Source of the DNA: Streptomyces sp. SCL15-4
Lineage (GTDB): Bacteria > Actinomycetota > Actinomycetes > Streptomycetales > Streptomycetaceae
Reading direction: 5' to 3'
Assembly: GCF_033366695.1 (NCBI RefSeq)
Contig: NZ_JAOBTQ010000001.1
Location: 1,302,001 to 1,366,000 of the forward strand
DNA: 64,000 bases
Below the pieces are notes generated by a model. That model ran no database searches and was not told where the DNA came from. It saw only the letters and a list, made by a program, of their open reading frames with translations. Shown here piece after piece: positions 7,744 through 20,284 of the stretch; positions within the stretch are counted from its first letter, which is position 1; each line of letters begins with the position of its first letter. A program made the translations under genes and the position numbers.

Positions 7744-10065
7744 TCATCTCAGGACGGGCGGCGCCGCCTCGGGCGAGGTGCCCCACCGGGACGGGCGCGG
7801 GCCGACGGTGAAGGCGAGGGAGCCGAGGGAGCGCAGCGCGCCGGTCGTCAGATACGTCCGGCCGTGCGGTGTCCCGTCGGTGCGCACGGCCTGGACGTAG
7901 CGGTCGGTGCGCGAGGTGCCGGGCGCGGTCACGGTCAGCCGGCCGCGCGGCCAGTAGCGGCGGTCCAGGGTCAGGTCGACCCGGTCGAACACCGGCGTGG
8001 TCAGGCCCCAGGTGCCGTAGCCGGGCTGGACCGGGAACAGTCCGATGGCCGACAGCACGTGCCAGGCGGACATGGTGCCGAGGTCGTCGTTGCCGGTCAG
8101 GCCGTCCGGGCTGTCGGTGAACAGGGTCAGCGCCGCGTGCACCACGTCCGTGGTCTTCCAGGGGTGGCCGGTGGAGAGGTAGGTGTACGGCGCGACGAGG
8201 TCCGGCTCGTTCATCGGGTTGTAGACGGCGGCGTTGTAGTAGGCGTACGGGTCGCCGTGCACCCAGACCTCGCGCGCGGTCCGCTCCGGGTCGGCGAGCA
8301 GCCGGTCGTAGGCGAAGAAGGAGTCCAGGCGGGCCTCGGCCGCGCGGGCGCCGCCGATCAGCGCCGTCATGCCGGGCACGTCCTGCGGGACGAGCCACTG
8401 GTACTGCCAGGCGGTGCCCTCGTGGAAACCGGTGCCGCGGGCCGGGTCGGGCGGGCCGGTGAAGGCGCCGGAGGCGTCCCGGGCGCGGAAGAAGCCGGTG
8501 GCGGGGTCGAAGACGTTCCGGTAGGCGCGGGAGCGGGCGGCGTAGCGGGCGGCGTCCTCGTGGTGCCCGAGGCCGCGGGCCATCTGCGCGAGCATGGCGT
8601 CGGCGAGCGCGTACTCCAGGGTGACCGAGGCGCCGTAGTGGTAGTCGGAGTCGCCCGCCTTGGCGTACGGCCGGCCCTTGACGTAAGGGGCGAAACCCTT
8701 GGCGATGTACTCGGCGTTGGCCTCCCGGCCGACGCCCGGGTACGCGGCCGGCGGCACACCGTCGGCGTTCTTGCGCAGTGCCCGGTAGGCGCGCTCCTCG
8801 AAGCCCTTCAGCAGGCCCGAGTGGTAGGCGGTGGTCAGGAAGGGGGTGACCGGGTCGCCGGTCATGATGTTGGTCTCGACCGGGCCGTAGCCCCACTTGG
8901 GCAGCCAGCCGCCGTCCTCGTCGACCGCGATCACCGACCGTGCCATGTCCCGGGCCTCGCGCGGCGCGAGCAGGGCCAGCAGCTGGGCCTGGGTGCGGTA
9001 GGTGTCCCACAGCGACCAGTTCTGGTAGTAGGTGAATCCCCGGGCCCGGTGGACACGGCGGTCCCAGCCGAAGTAGCGGCCGTCGGCGTCGCCGCCGACG
9101 TTGGGCGCGAGGTACGCGCGGTACAGCGAGGAGTAGAAGGTCCGGCGCAGCGCCTGCGTGCCGCCGCGCACCCGGACGGCCGAGAGCCGGCGCTCCCACT
9201 GCTCGCGGGCCCGGCGGCGCACGGCGTCGAAGGACCGGCCGCCCTCGGCGCGCAGGTTGGCCGCGGCGCCGCGCGCGTCCACGTACGACAGCGCGGTGGT
9301 CGCCTCGACGGTGCGGTCCCGGGTGGTGTCGAAGCGGAGGTAGGCGCCGCCGGGTCCGGTGCGGGCGCCGGGGGTGACGGTGCGGCCGGCCCAGGTGCCG
9401 TAGGCGGTGAAGGGCCGGCTGAAGCGGGTGATCGTGTGGACGGTGTAGGGGCCGGTGTCCCGGCAGAAGCCGTGGCCGGTGATCTCGGTGCGCACGGTGC
9501 GGTCGTCCAGGATCTCCACCGCGCTGCTCACCGGCTTGTGCAGGGCCTGGGCCGCGTTCAGCAGGACGTTGGCCTGCTGCGTGGCCGGGAAGGTGTAGCG
9601 CTGCACTCCGGTGCGGGCGGTGGCGGTCAGCTCGGCGCGGATGCCGGAGCCGAGGCCGACCCGGTAGTAGCCGGGGCTCGCCTCCTCGTCGTCGTGCGAG
9701 TAGGCCGCCGCGTACCGCGCGTAGTCCGTCCGGGTGACGTCACCGGTGGTGGGCAGCACGGGCAGGTCGCCGCCGATGCGGCAGCCGACGCCGGAGAGAT
9801 GGACCAGGGAGAAGCCGCGGATACGGTTCTGCGTGTAGTCGTAGCCGGTGCTGTGCCCGGTGTCCGGGGAGAGCTGCACCATGCCGAAGGGCACGGCCGC
9901 GCCGGGAAAGGTGTTGCCCTCGTTCCGGCTCCCGATGAACGGGTTGACCAGCTCGGTGAGGCGGCCGTCGGTCCGCTCCTCGGCCCGTGCGGCGGGGGTG
10001 GCGATCAGCGCCGTCGCTGCCATCACCCCGGCCATGCACCAGCGCGTGCGCCGGGTCCCTCTCAT
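7744..10065 (-). CDS. Secreted GH92 family alpha-mannosidase
   Basis: A 773-residue glycoside hydrolase of family 92 (exo-acting alpha-mannosidases, mostly alpha-1,2, calcium-dependent). The start MRGTRRTRW is preceded by GGAGG, and the N-terminus is a signal peptide with a hydrophobic core and an APAARA-type cleavage region near residue 30. Mature sequence opens LVNPFIGS and shows the family blocks NTFPGAAVPFGMVQ, GFSLVHLSGVGC, EGTAWQYQWLVPQD and GNDDLGTMSAWHV; the last contains the acidic catalytic region. It would trim mannosides from fungal or plant glycoproteins outside the cell. An upstream ATG at 10104 is open but lacks a ribosome binding site. Confidence 0.92.
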   Translation of the reverse strand: MRGTRRTRWCMAGVMAATALIATPAARAEERTDGRLTELVNPFIGSRNEGNTFPGAAVPFGMVQLSPDTGHSTGYDYTQNRIRGFSLVHLSGVGCRIGGDLPVLPTTGDVTRTDYARYAAAYSHDDEEASPGYYRVGLGSGIRAELTATARTGVQRYTFPATQQANVLLNAAQALHKPVSSAVEILDDRTVRTEITGHGFCRDTGPYTVHTITRFSRPFTAYGTWAGRTVTPGARTGPGGAYLRFDTTRDRTVEATTALSYVDARGAAANLRAEGGRSFDAVRRRAREQWERRLSAVRVRGGTQALRRTFYSSLYRAYLAPNVGGDADGRYFGWDRRVHRARGFTYYQNWSLWDTYRTQAQLLALLAPREARDMARSVIAVDEDGGWLPKWGYGPVETNIMTGDPVTPFLTTAYHSGLLKGFEERAYRALRKNADGVPPAAYPGVGREANAEYIAKGFAPYVKGRPYAKAGDSDYHYGASVTLEYALADAMLAQMARGLGHHEDAARYAARSRAYRNVFDPATGFFRARDASGAFTGPPDPARGTGFHEGTAWQYQWLVPQDVPGMTALIGGARAAEARLDSFFAYDRLLADPERTAREVWVHGDPYAYYNAAVYNPMNEPDLVAPYTYLSTGHPWKTTDVVHAALTLFTDSPDGLTGNDDLGTMSAWHVLSAIGLFPVQPGYGTWGLTTPVFDRVDLTLDRRYWPRGRLTVTAPGTSRTDRYVQAVRTDGTPHGRTYLTTGALRSLGSLAFTVGPRPSRWGTSPEAAPPVLR

Positions 10066-10218
10066 GTCGGATGACCTCCGCGGGTTGGACATCGTTGCCT
10101 GCATCCTGAGGGCCGAGGGGCGCGAACCCGGGCATTCCGAGCGATTGACGTGGAACGCGTCGCGCGCGGGAGGGGCCGCCCGCGGCCGGCGTGCCCGGTG
10201 GCCGCGGAGCCGGGCCGG

Positions 10219-10962
10219 TCAGCGCGCGGGCGGGGCGGGGCTCGGCGGGCGGGTGAGGCAGCAGTCGCCGCACAGGCCGCCGCCGGGCACCCGGTAGTAC
10301 AGGCAGCAGCTGCGGCGCCGGAACGACGTGCCGGTGCGCAGCCCGGTGGCGTGCAGCAGCGGATGGGCGAACAGCTCGGCGGTGAGGGCACGGGTGCGGG
10401 CCGCCACATCGCCGCGGCCGTGGGCGCGGGCCCAGCGGCCGAGTTCCCGGGCGGTCGCGGCCAGCGCGGAGCCCGCGTTGCCCCACAGCAGGCCCGCCGC
10501 GACGCCGTAGCGGGCCCGCAGCGCCGCCGTCAGGGGTTCCAGGTGGCCGTGCAGCACGGCGCCGGCGAGGTCGGGCGCGTCACCGGGCAGCGGGCGCACC
10601 TCGGTGAGCCACAGGTCGTCGGGGGCGGCGGCGTCCACGTCCCAGCGCAGCAGGCCGGGGTCCAGGTCGGGCAGCCGGCCGTACAGGACGGCGCAGCCCA
10701 GGGCCGCCGACCACAGCCGGGCGGCCAGTCCCTGCTGGGCGAGGGAGGCGGCCACCCGCGGCTCGGCGGTCCGCAGCCGCTCGCCCACGACGGCGACCCG
10801 CGCGGCCAGCGGGTCCCGGTCGTGCGGCGTCGTCTCCGCGTAGCCGTCCGCCAGGGCCGGCAGCCGACGCGGACCCGTGCCGCCGGACGGATCGGCGAGC
10901 GTGCGCAGGACGAAGAAGCCGCCCAGCGGGCGCAGCGCGGCGAGAGAGGGATCGAGGTGCAC
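10219..10962 (-). CDS. FhuF-like (2Fe-2S) protein, probable ferric-siderophore reductase
   Basis: A 247-residue protein whose C-terminus carries the cysteine cluster of FhuF-type ferric-siderophore reductases: Cys219-Cys220, ten residues, then Cys231, Cys234 and Cys235 (CLYYRVPGGGLCGDCC). These bind a 2Fe-2S centre used to reduce Fe(III) released from siderophores in the cytoplasm. The body is helical with LLWGNAGSALAATARELGRW about 60 residues before the cluster, as in the IucA-like FhuF fold. The GTG at 10962 is favoured because GGAG lies eight bases upstream; a longer open frame to 11106 has no signal. No siderophore transporter lies next to it. Confidence 0.82.
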   Translation of the reverse strand: MHLDPSLAALRPLGGFFVLRTLADPSGGTGPRRLPALADGYAETTPHDRDPLAARVAVVGERLRTAEPRVAASLAQQGLAARLWSAALGCAVLYGRLPDLDPGLLRWDVDAAAPDDLWLTEVRPLPGDAPDLAGAVLHGHLEPLTAALRARYGVAAGLLWGNAGSALAATARELGRWARAHGRGDVAARTRALTAELFAHPLLHATGLRTGTSFRRRSCCLYYRVPGGGLCGDCCLTRPPSPAPPAR

Positions 10963-11182
10963 GACAGGCACTCCTACCAGGCGGGCCGCCGGGCCGGTAC
11001 GGCGGGTGCCCGCCCGGCGTCGGCCCGCCAAGGGAGCACCGGCGCGCCGGCGTACTCCAAAAGCAGTAGGACGCATTGCGCTCAGGGACGACGACGGGAA
11101 GATCACGGGCGGGCAGAGTGTTGACCATGGAAGCCGATCGCATACGGGCCCAGGACGCCCACTGCCCCACGAGGAGACGCCG

Positions 11183-13962
<2,780 letters not shown>

Positions 13963-14026
13963 TCAGGATGAGCATGGTCCCGTACTGACGGAGCCGTAGT
14001 CATGAGGCAACCAGGGAGCAGGCGGT

Positions 14027-15466
14027 ATGAGCACTTCAGCGCAGATCGGTGTCACGGGCCTCGCGGTGATGGGCCGCAACCTCGCCCGGAACTTCGCGCG
14101 CAACGGCTACACGGTCGCCGTGCACAACCGTACGGTGTCGCGCACGAAGGCGCTGGTGGAGGAGTTCGGGCAGGAGGGCGACTTCGTCGCGGCCGAGACC
14201 GCCGAGGAGTTCGTGGCGGCGCTCGAACGCCCGCGCCGCCTCGTCGTCATGGTCAAGGCGGGTGAGCCGACGGACGCGGTGATCCAGGAGTTCGCCCCGC
14301 TGCTGGAGCCCGGCGACATGATCATCGACGGTGGCAACGCGCACTTCGCGGACACCCGGCGCCGGGAGCGGGAGCTGCGCGAGCGGGGCATCCACTTCGT
14401 CGGCGCGGGCATCTCCGGTGGCGAGGAGGGCGCGCTGCACGGGCCGAGCATCATGCCGGGCGGGTCGGTGGAGTCGTACGAGTCGCTGGGCCCGATGCTG
14501 GAGAAGATCTCCGCGAAGGCCGCCGACGGCGCGCCGTGTGTGACGCATGTGGGTCCCGACGGTGCCGGGCACTTCGTGAAGATGGTCCACAACGGCATCG
14601 AGTACGCCGACATGCAGCTGATCGGGGAGGCGTACCAGCTGCTGCGCGATGTCGCCGGGTACTCCCCCGCGCAGATCGCGGACATCTTCCGCACCTGGAA
14701 CACGGGCCGGCTGGACTCCTACCTGATCGAGATCACCGCCGAGGTGCTGTCCCACGTGGACGAGGCCACCGGCAAGCCGTTCGTGGACGTGGTGGTGGAC
14801 CAGGCCGAGCAGAAGGGCACCGGCCGCTGGACCGTCCAGATCGCGCTGGACCTCGGCGTTCCGGTGTCCGGCATCGCCGAGGCGGTCTTCGCCCGGTCCC
14901 TGTCCGGGCACGCGGAGCTGCGGGCCGCGTCCCGGGAGCTGGCCGGCCCGAAGCCGTCCGCGCTGAGCGAGTCGGAGGCGGCGGCCTTCGCGGACCGGGT
15001 GGAACAGGCGCTGTACGCGTCCAAGATCGTGTCGTACACCCAGGGCTTCCACGAGATCGCGGCGGGCAGCGAAGAGTACGGCTGGGACATCGACCTCGGC
15101 GCGGTGGCCTCCATCTGGCGGGGCGGCTGCATCATCCGCGCCGCGTTCCTGGATCGCATCCGCGCGGCCTACGACGCCCGCCCCGACCTGCCGAGCCTGC
15201 TGTCGGACGAGACGTTCGCCCGCGAGATCGCCGACGCGCAGGACGACTGGCGCGAGGTGCAGATCGCGGCGGTGCGGCAGGGAGTGCCGACGCCCGGTTT
15301 CGCGGCGGCGCTCGCGTACTACGACGGCCTGCGCTCTCCGCGCCTGCCCGCGGCCCTGACCCAGGGCCAGCGCGACTTCTTCGGCGCGCACACGTACCGC
15401 AGGGTGGACCGCGAGGGCACGTTCCACACGCTGTGGGGCGGGGAGCGGGGAGAGGTTTCGGCGTAG
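14027..15466 (+). CDS. gnd: 6-phosphogluconate dehydrogenase, decarboxylating
   Basis: A 479-residue enzyme of the oxidative pentose phosphate pathway that converts 6-phosphogluconate to ribulose 5-phosphate, CO2 and NADPH. The Rossmann fingerprint is at the start (GVTGLAVMGRNLA), followed by VHNRT, which suits NADP. Also present are MVKAG, DGGNAHF, the substrate-binding GAGISGGEEGALHGPSIMPGG, the catalytic KMVHNGIEY lysine, and the C-terminal helical domain ending in FFGAHTYRRVDREGTFHTLW. This is the long (about 480-residue) dimeric class found in Gram-positives and E. coli. ATG 14027 follows GGGAG. It stands alone with its own upstream region and is not in a zwf operon. Confidence 0.96.
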   Translation: MSTSAQIGVTGLAVMGRNLARNFARNGYTVAVHNRTVSRTKALVEEFGQEGDFVAAETAEEFVAALERPRRLVVMVKAGEPTDAVIQEFAPLLEPGDMIIDGGNAHFADTRRRERELRERGIHFVGAGISGGEEGALHGPSIMPGGSVESYESLGPMLEKISAKAADGAPCVTHVGPDGAGHFVKMVHNGIEYADMQLIGEAYQLLRDVAGYSPAQIADIFRTWNTGRLDSYLIEITAEVLSHVDEATGKPFVDVVVDQAEQKGTGRWTVQIALDLGVPVSGIAEAVFARSLSGHAELRAASRELAGPKPSALSESEAAAFADRVEQALYASKIVSYTQGFHEIAAGSEEYGWDIDLGAVASIWRGGCIIRAAFLDRIRAAYDARPDLPSLLSDETFAREIADAQDDWREVQIAAVRQGVPTPGFAAALAYYDGLRSPRLPAALTQGQRDFFGAHTYRRVDREGTFHTLWGGERGEVSA

Positions 15467-15820
15467 GGGCCGGAGCCGCCTGACCAGAGGGGCCGGGCTG
15501 CGGTCGGGGCGTGGACCCGTGGACCGTGGCCCGGCCTCTCGGGTGCGGCGAGTGCTCTCCGTCCGCTGTGAGGTCGTAGGCCGCGGGGAGCCGCTTGGGC
15601 ACGGCCGTGGTGCCGGACCGCGAGAGGCGCGGCGAGGGCGCCGCTCGGACGGCCGGCGCGCACAGCTGCGCGGCCCGGCCGGCCCTCGGGCGTCACGGGC
15701 ACGTGGTACGCGGTACGCGGGCTCTGCCGGGGCGTCCGGTGCGGCCGGCGGGTCTGCCGTGGCCGGGCGCCCGGTTCCCCGCGCCCTCTGGCCGGCGGGC
15801 ACCGCTCGGTGCGCCGGGGC
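15467..15820. other. Intergenic stretch without a recognisable gene
   Basis: About 350 bases of very high GC between two convergent genes. The open frames here have no ribosome binding sites or family features. A short direct duplication GGTACGC-GGTACGC is visible near 15,703-15,717. Nothing else stands out. Confidence 0.5.
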
Positions 15821-16078
15821 TCAGGTGAGGGGCGGGCCGGGTTCGGGGTTCGGCACCGGTTCCGGGCCCGGCGGGATGGGAGACGGGGACGGCTCCGGCG
15901 GGCCCGGGTGGGGCGGCGCCGGGGACGGTGCGGGGCCGGGGCCGGGCGGGACCGGGGTCGGTTCCGGGGCCGGCTCCGGCGGCGGGACCGGGCTCGGATA
16001 GGGGTCCGGCGGAGTCGGGCTCGGGCCGGGGCCCGGGGCCGGAGCGGGCGGGACCGGGTCGGGATGCGGGCTGGTCAT
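15821..16078 (-). CDS. Proline-rich low-complexity protein (85 residues)
   Basis: An 85-residue protein beginning MTSPHPDPVPP with ATG 16078 preceded by GGAGG. More than half of its residues are proline, in degenerate PxP and PEPxP steps mixed with Gly, Ala, Ser and Glu, and it ends GPPLT. It has no signal peptide, no membrane segment and no hydrophobic residues to form a core, so it should be an extended polyproline chain. The strong ribosome binding site and the absence of any stop in such biased sequence support a real gene, but coding repeats of this kind can also arise as noise in high-GC DNA. Function unknown; a spacer or binding partner for SH3-like or cell-wall proteins is conceivable. 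Confidence 0.5.
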   Translation of the reverse strand: MTSPHPDPVPPAPAPGPGPSPTPPDPYPSPVPPPEPAPEPTPVPPGPGPAPSPAPPHPGPPEPSPSPIPPGPEPVPNPEPGPPLT

Positions 16079-16381
16079 GATGTCCTCCGCGCTGTCACGG
16101 GACGTGGCCTGCGGACTACTCCCCCGCCTACCCGGAGCCCGCGCGGCCACTCACCCGACGGCACCACCGAAGGGGTCCGCGCGGGTGGCCGCCGGGAGGA
16201 CGGAGGGCGACGACGGCCCGCGCCCGGATCCGACCGCGGCAGCGGGCACGGAACGCCGGGCCGACGGGCCGCCGCGCGACCACTCCCGGTGAACGCGGCG
16301 ACGGTCCGCACGCGCCGGCCGGACGGATGTACGGCCGCCGCGACCGCTCACCCGCCGGGCGCGCGCCACGGATGCCGGTTC
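16079..16381. other. Intergenic stretch without a recognisable gene
   Basis: The 300 bases between the proline-rich gene and the small acetyltransferase probably hold the promoter of the former. No small gene or convincing hairpin was seen. Confidence 0.4.
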
Positions 16382-16726
16382 TCAGAACCGTCCGGGATGG
16401 ACGCGCAGCCAGTCCTTGGCGGCCGAGAGCAGCTCGGGGTCGGCCGGCGGAGCGGTCTCCGGGTGGCGTTCGGCCCACTTGACGACGTACGGGCACAGCG
16501 GGGCCACCGGGACGCCCTCGCGCCCGGCGAGGGCGTACAGCTCGCGGGCGAGCGATCCGGCGATGCCCTTGCCCTCGTGGGCGGGCTCGACGATGGTGTG
16601 CACGGGGACCAGGGCGCGCGCGGGCGATTCCAGCACGAAGTACTCGATGCGGCCGACCACCTCACCGTCGCCGACGGCCTCCAGACGGCCCGCCGCCCGG
16701 TCGTCGCGGATCTCGGTCTCGCTCAT
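16382..16726 (-). CDS. Small GNAT N-acetyltransferase (YidJ/NATD1-like)
   Basis: A 114-residue single-domain acetyltransferase of the short GNAT group that includes human NATD1 and bacterial YidJ-like proteins. It shows the compact layout AAGRLEAVGDGEVVGRIEYF for the first strands, then VPVHTIVEPAHEGKGIAGSL with the acetyl-CoA pyrophosphate-binding loop, and CPYVVKWAERHPE, where the CPYV..W..RHPE pattern is the hallmark of this group. The substrate is unknown. AGGAG lies 11 bases before ATG 16726; a GTG two codons upstream (16732) is an alternative start. It is followed on the same strand by the proline-rich protein and preceded 34 bases upstream by panD. Confidence 0.82.
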   Translation of the reverse strand: MSETEIRDDRAAGRLEAVGDGEVVGRIEYFVLESPARALVPVHTIVEPAHEGKGIAGSLARELYALAGREGVPVAPLCPYVVKWAERHPETAPPADPELLSAAKDWLRVHPGRF

Positions 16727-16760
16727 GGCCACGCACGCTCCTAGTCCACCGGTCAGCCGG

Positions 16761-17180
16761 TCAGGCTCCTACGGCCTGCGGGCTGCGCTGCTGGTCCGAC
16801 CCGGGCACGGGCTCGGACGGGTCGGCGCCGAGGGACACGATCCGGTTGCCGGCGTCGACATGCACGACGCGGGGCCGCAGCTCACGGGCCTCCGCGTCGG
16901 TGACCTGAGCGTAGCTGATGATGATCACCAGGTCACCGGGGTGCACGAGATGGGCGGCCGCCCCGTTGATCCCGACGACCCCGGAACCCCGCTCCCCCTC
17001 GATGACGTACGTCTCCAGCCGGGCCCCGTTGGTGATGTCGACGATGTGCACCAGTTCCCCGGGCAGCAGGTCGGCGGCATCGAGAAGATCGGCGTCGATG
17101 GTCACGGATCCCACGTAGTGCAGGTCGGCCTGGGTGACGGTGGCTCGATGGATCTTGGACTTGAACATGGTACGAAGCAT
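16761..17180 (-). CDS. panD: Aspartate 1-decarboxylase
   Basis: A 139-residue pyruvoyl-dependent enzyme that converts aspartate to beta-alanine for pantothenate and coenzyme A. The self-processing site is exact: Gly24-Ser25 in YVGSVTID, where cleavage turns Ser25 into the pyruvoyl group. The substrate Lys9 (MFKSKI), the Tyr58-region [12 protein letters not shown] and [19 protein letters not shown] all match the family. ATG 17180 follows GGGAG. The C-terminal 20 residues ([18 protein letters not shown]) extend beyond the core and look disordered, which is common in actinobacteria. No other pan genes are adjacent. Confidence 0.96.
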   Translation of the reverse strand: MLRTMFKSKIHRATVTQADLHYVGSVTIDADLLDAADLLPGELVHIVDITNGARLETYVIEGERGSGVVGINGAAAHLVHPGDLVIIISYAQVTDAEARELRPRVVHVDAGNRIVSLGADPSEPVPGSDQQRSPQAVGA

Positions 17181-17464
17181 CGAAATACTCCCGGAATAGG
17201 CTCCCTGCCTGCGTTCTTGCAGGTCAAGGGCTGTGTCCACACCCTACAACGAGTCGCACGCCCGGGCAGCTCTCCCTGGGTTTTCCAGGACTCATGCTGA
17301 CCACTCCGCGGACGATCTGGACGGCAGCCGAAAGCGAAGGCGGTCCGCCCGGAGCCGGAGGCCGGGTGAGGAACTGGCCGACTTCGTCGACCAGCTTCCC
17401 CCGGTCCTGGCCGGTGAGGCTGCTCGCGGTGAGAAGCGGGCAGGTGCGGTGCCGGCGGGGTGGT

Positions 17465-19849
17465 TCAGCCGTCCCACGTCCAGTCGGCGATCTCGGGCAG
17501 ATCCGTGCCGTGCTCGCGGATCCAGACGTGGTGACGTTGCCGGGCGTCCGCCATGCGCTGGCGCAGCGCCGTTGCGCGCACCGCCAGGCCGGGGACTCGG
17601 TCGATGACGTCCATGACCAGGCGGTAGCGGTCCAGGTCGTTGCGGACGACCATGTCGAACGGTGTGGTCGTGGTGCCGATCTCCTTGTAGCCGCGCACAT
17701 GCGTGCCCCGGTGGCCGGTACGGCGGTAGGCCAGGCGGTGGATCAGCCACGGGTAGCCGTGATAGGCGAAGATCACCGGCTTGTCCGGGGTGAACAGGCC
17801 GTCGTACTCGAAGTCGCTCATGCCGTGCGGGTGTTCCTCGCTCGGCATCAGCCGGGCGATGTCGACGACGTTGACCACCCGCACGGCCAGCCCGGGCAGG
17901 TGTCGGCGCAGCAGCTGGGCGGCGGCCAGCACTTCCTGGGTGGGGACGTCGCCCGCGCAGGCGAGCACGACATCCGGCTCGCGCGAGCCGTCCTCGGTGC
18001 CCGCCCACTCCCAGATGCCCGCGCCGCGCGCGCAGTGGACCGTGGCGTCCTCCATCGACAGCCAGTCGAAGCAGGGCTGCTTGCCGGCGACGATCACGTT
18101 GACGTAGTCACGGCTGCGCAGTGCGTGGTCGGCCACCGAGAGCAGGGTGTTGGCGTCCGGCGGGAAGTAGACCCGTACGGCCTCGGGGCTCTTGTTGAGG
18201 ATGTGGTCGACGAAACCGGGATCCTGGTGGGAGAACCCGTTGTGGTCCTGGCGCCACACATGTGAGGTGAGCAGGTAGTTGAGGGAGGCGATGGGGGCGC
18301 GCCAGGGCAGGCGGCGAGTGGTGCGCAGCCACTTGATGTGCTGGTTGACCATCGAGTCGACGATGTGCACGAACGCTTCGTAGCAGGAGAACAGTCCGTG
18401 CCGGCCGGTGAGGAGGTAGCCCTCCAGCCAGCCCTGGCAGGTGTGTTCGGAGAGGATCTCCATCACCCGGCCGTGCCGGTCGAGGTGTTCGTCCACGTCG
18501 AGGGTGTCCGCCTGCCAGGCCTTGCCGCTGGCCGCGTAGACGGCCTGGAGACGATTCGACGCGGTCTCGTCGGGGCCGACGAGACGGAAGTCCCGGCGCT
18601 CGGCGGTGGCCCGCATCACGTCCTCGAGCAGGTCGCCGAGCACGCGGGTCGGCTCGTGCTGGGTGGCGCCCGGCCTGTCGACGCGGACGGCATACCGTTC
18701 GAGCGGCGGCAGGGGCAGGTCGCGCAGCAGGAGCCCGCCGTTGGTGTGCGGGACGGCGCCGAGCCGGCGGGGCCCTTCGGGAACACAGGCCAGTACCTCG
18801 GCGCGCGGGGCACCGTGCTCGTCGAACAACTCTTCGGGCCGGTAGGAGCGCAGCCACTGTTCGAGCTGCCGCAGATGCTCGGGGTTGTCCCGCACGGCGG
18901 ACAGCGGCACCTGGTGGGCCCGCCAGGTGCCTTCCACCGGCAGCCCGTCGACCTCGGCCGGGCCGGTCCAGCCCTTCGGGGTGCGCAGCACGATCACGGG
19001 CCAGCGCGGGCGGTCCGTGACCCCGTCCTCGCGAGCGGCGCGCTGCAGCGCGGTGATGCGGTCCAGCGCCGTGTCCATGGCCCGTGCCATCGCATGGTGC
19101 ACGGCGGCCGGGTCGTCACCGGTGACATGGATCGGGTCGTGGCCGTACCCCTTGAGGAGGGCATCCAGCTCGGCTTCGGGGAGCCGGGACAGCACGGTCG
19201 GGTTGGCGATCTTGTAGCCGTTGAGGTGCAGAACCGGCAGGACCGCGCCGTCGTGGACGGGGTCGAGGAACTTGTTGGAGTGCCAGGAGGCCGCCAGCGG
19301 CCCGGTCTCCGCCTCGCCGTCGCCGATCACGCAGGTGACCAGCAGGCCCGGGTTGTCCAGGGCCGCACCGTAGGCATGCGAGAGCGCGTAGCCGAGTTCC
19401 CCTCCCTCGTGGATCGATCCGGGCGTCTCGGGCGCGACGTGACTCGGCACTCCCCCGGGGAAGGAGAACTGCTTGAACAGCCGGGCCATGCCGGCCGCGT
19501 CCCGGGTGATGTCGGGGTACGTCTCGGTGTAGGAACCCTCCAGCCAGGAGTTCGCCAGCACCGCCGGCCCTCCGTGCCCGGGTCCCCAGACGCAGATGGC
19601 GTCCAGATCGCGGGCCTTGATCACCCGATTGAGGTGCGTGTGCACGAGGTTGAGGCCCGGCGACGTGCCCCAGTGGCCCAGCAGGCGCGGCTTGACGTGC
19701 TCCGGGCGCAGCGGCTCGGTCAGCAGGGGGTTGGCCATCAGGTAGATCTGACCGACGGCCAGATAGTTCGCGGCGCGCCAGTGCGCGTCCAGCGTCTTCA
19801 GCTCGCACTCCTCCGGTTGCGCGGGTGTCTGCTGCTCGTCGACGGGCAT
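17465..19849 (-). CDS. xfp: Xylulose-5-phosphate/fructose-6-phosphate phosphoketolase
   Basis: A 794-residue thiamine-diphosphate enzyme that splits xylulose 5-phosphate or fructose 6-phosphate with phosphate into acetyl phosphate and a shorter sugar phosphate. Family landmarks run in order: [53 protein letters not shown], the TPP-binding [19 protein letters not shown] (about 178-196), [14 protein letters not shown], and in the second half [35 protein letters not shown] and [13 protein letters not shown]. The length is standard. No acetate kinase gene lies next to it. The start at 19849 has only a weak purine stretch upstream. The gene sits at the edge of a region carrying two broken genes. 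Confidence 0.95.
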   Translation of the reverse strand: MPVDEQQTPAQPEECELKTLDAHWRAANYLAVGQIYLMANPLLTEPLRPEHVKPRLLGHWGTSPGLNLVHTHLNRVIKARDLDAICVWGPGHGGPAVLANSWLEGSYTETYPDITRDAAGMARLFKQFSFPGGVPSHVAPETPGSIHEGGELGYALSHAYGAALDNPGLLVTCVIGDGEAETGPLAASWHSNKFLDPVHDGAVLPVLHLNGYKIANPTVLSRLPEAELDALLKGYGHDPIHVTGDDPAAVHHAMARAMDTALDRITALQRAAREDGVTDRPRWPVIVLRTPKGWTGPAEVDGLPVEGTWRAHQVPLSAVRDNPEHLRQLEQWLRSYRPEELFDEHGAPRAEVLACVPEGPRRLGAVPHTNGGLLLRDLPLPPLERYAVRVDRPGATQHEPTRVLGDLLEDVMRATAERRDFRLVGPDETASNRLQAVYAASGKAWQADTLDVDEHLDRHGRVMEILSEHTCQGWLEGYLLTGRHGLFSCYEAFVHIVDSMVNQHIKWLRTTRRLPWRAPIASLNYLLTSHVWRQDHNGFSHQDPGFVDHILNKSPEAVRVYFPPDANTLLSVADHALRSRDYVNVIVAGKQPCFDWLSMEDATVHCARGAGIWEWAGTEDGSREPDVVLACAGDVPTQEVLAAAQLLRRHLPGLAVRVVNVVDIARLMPSEEHPHGMSDFEYDGLFTPDKPVIFAYHGYPWLIHRLAYRRTGHRGTHVRGYKEIGTTTTPFDMVVRNDLDRYRLVMDVIDRVPGLAVRATALRQRMADARQRHHVWIREHGTDLPEIADWTWDG

Positions 19850-20284
19850 GTGGATTCCTTTTCGTGGCAGGGCGGCGGACGTGCGGATGGATACGTCCCA
19901 CCCTCGTCTGCCCCCGCGGGTACCCGACAGGGCCGTTCGGGCTACAGCCGTGGGACGATCCGGGCCTCGGCGCTACTGCCGCCGCCGCTAGGCCTGCGGG
20001 CCGGGGTACGAGGGCCGGCGGGTCGCTGTCAGCGAGGCGGGGGCCCGCCCGGTGACAGGACCGCGCCTGACGGACGGCGGGAACTACGGGACGGACGGTC
20101 AGGCGAGGGGCCACGGCACGCCCTCGTGATGTCGTCACCACCGGCCGGTGCGAAGACCAGGACCATGGCAGCCGCCGCTACGAGCGGCAGACCGAAGACC
20201 GACGAGCCGTAAGTGGCGTGCGGAAGGCTTGTCACCATAGACGGCGGAAAGCCGCCGGGCGGTCCGCGACGCCGTCGAATCCGG
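19850..20284. other. Intergenic stretch with a hairpin, no confident gene
   Basis: This 435-base gap separates phosphoketolase from the flavohemoglobin remnant. A minus-strand frame at 20029-20238 would encode a 69-residue protein with one hydrophobic stretch (GLPLVAAAAMVLVFAP), but it has no ribosome binding site and a random-looking tail, so I do not call it. A hairpin at 20242-20257 is listed separately. Confidence 0.4.
20242..20257 (-). terminator. Hairpin downstream of the flavohemoglobin remnant
   Basis: CGGCGG (20242-20247) pairs perfectly with CCGCCG (20252-20257) around AAAG, 27 bases beyond the stop of the remnant on the minus strand. No U-tract follows. It is probably the original terminator of the intact gene. 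Confidence 0.45.

Noticed and set aside
20029..20238. 69-codon minus-strand frame with one hydrophobic stretch
   Set aside because: No ribosome binding site and a low-complexity tail; it is followed by a hairpin that suits the neighbouring remnant better.
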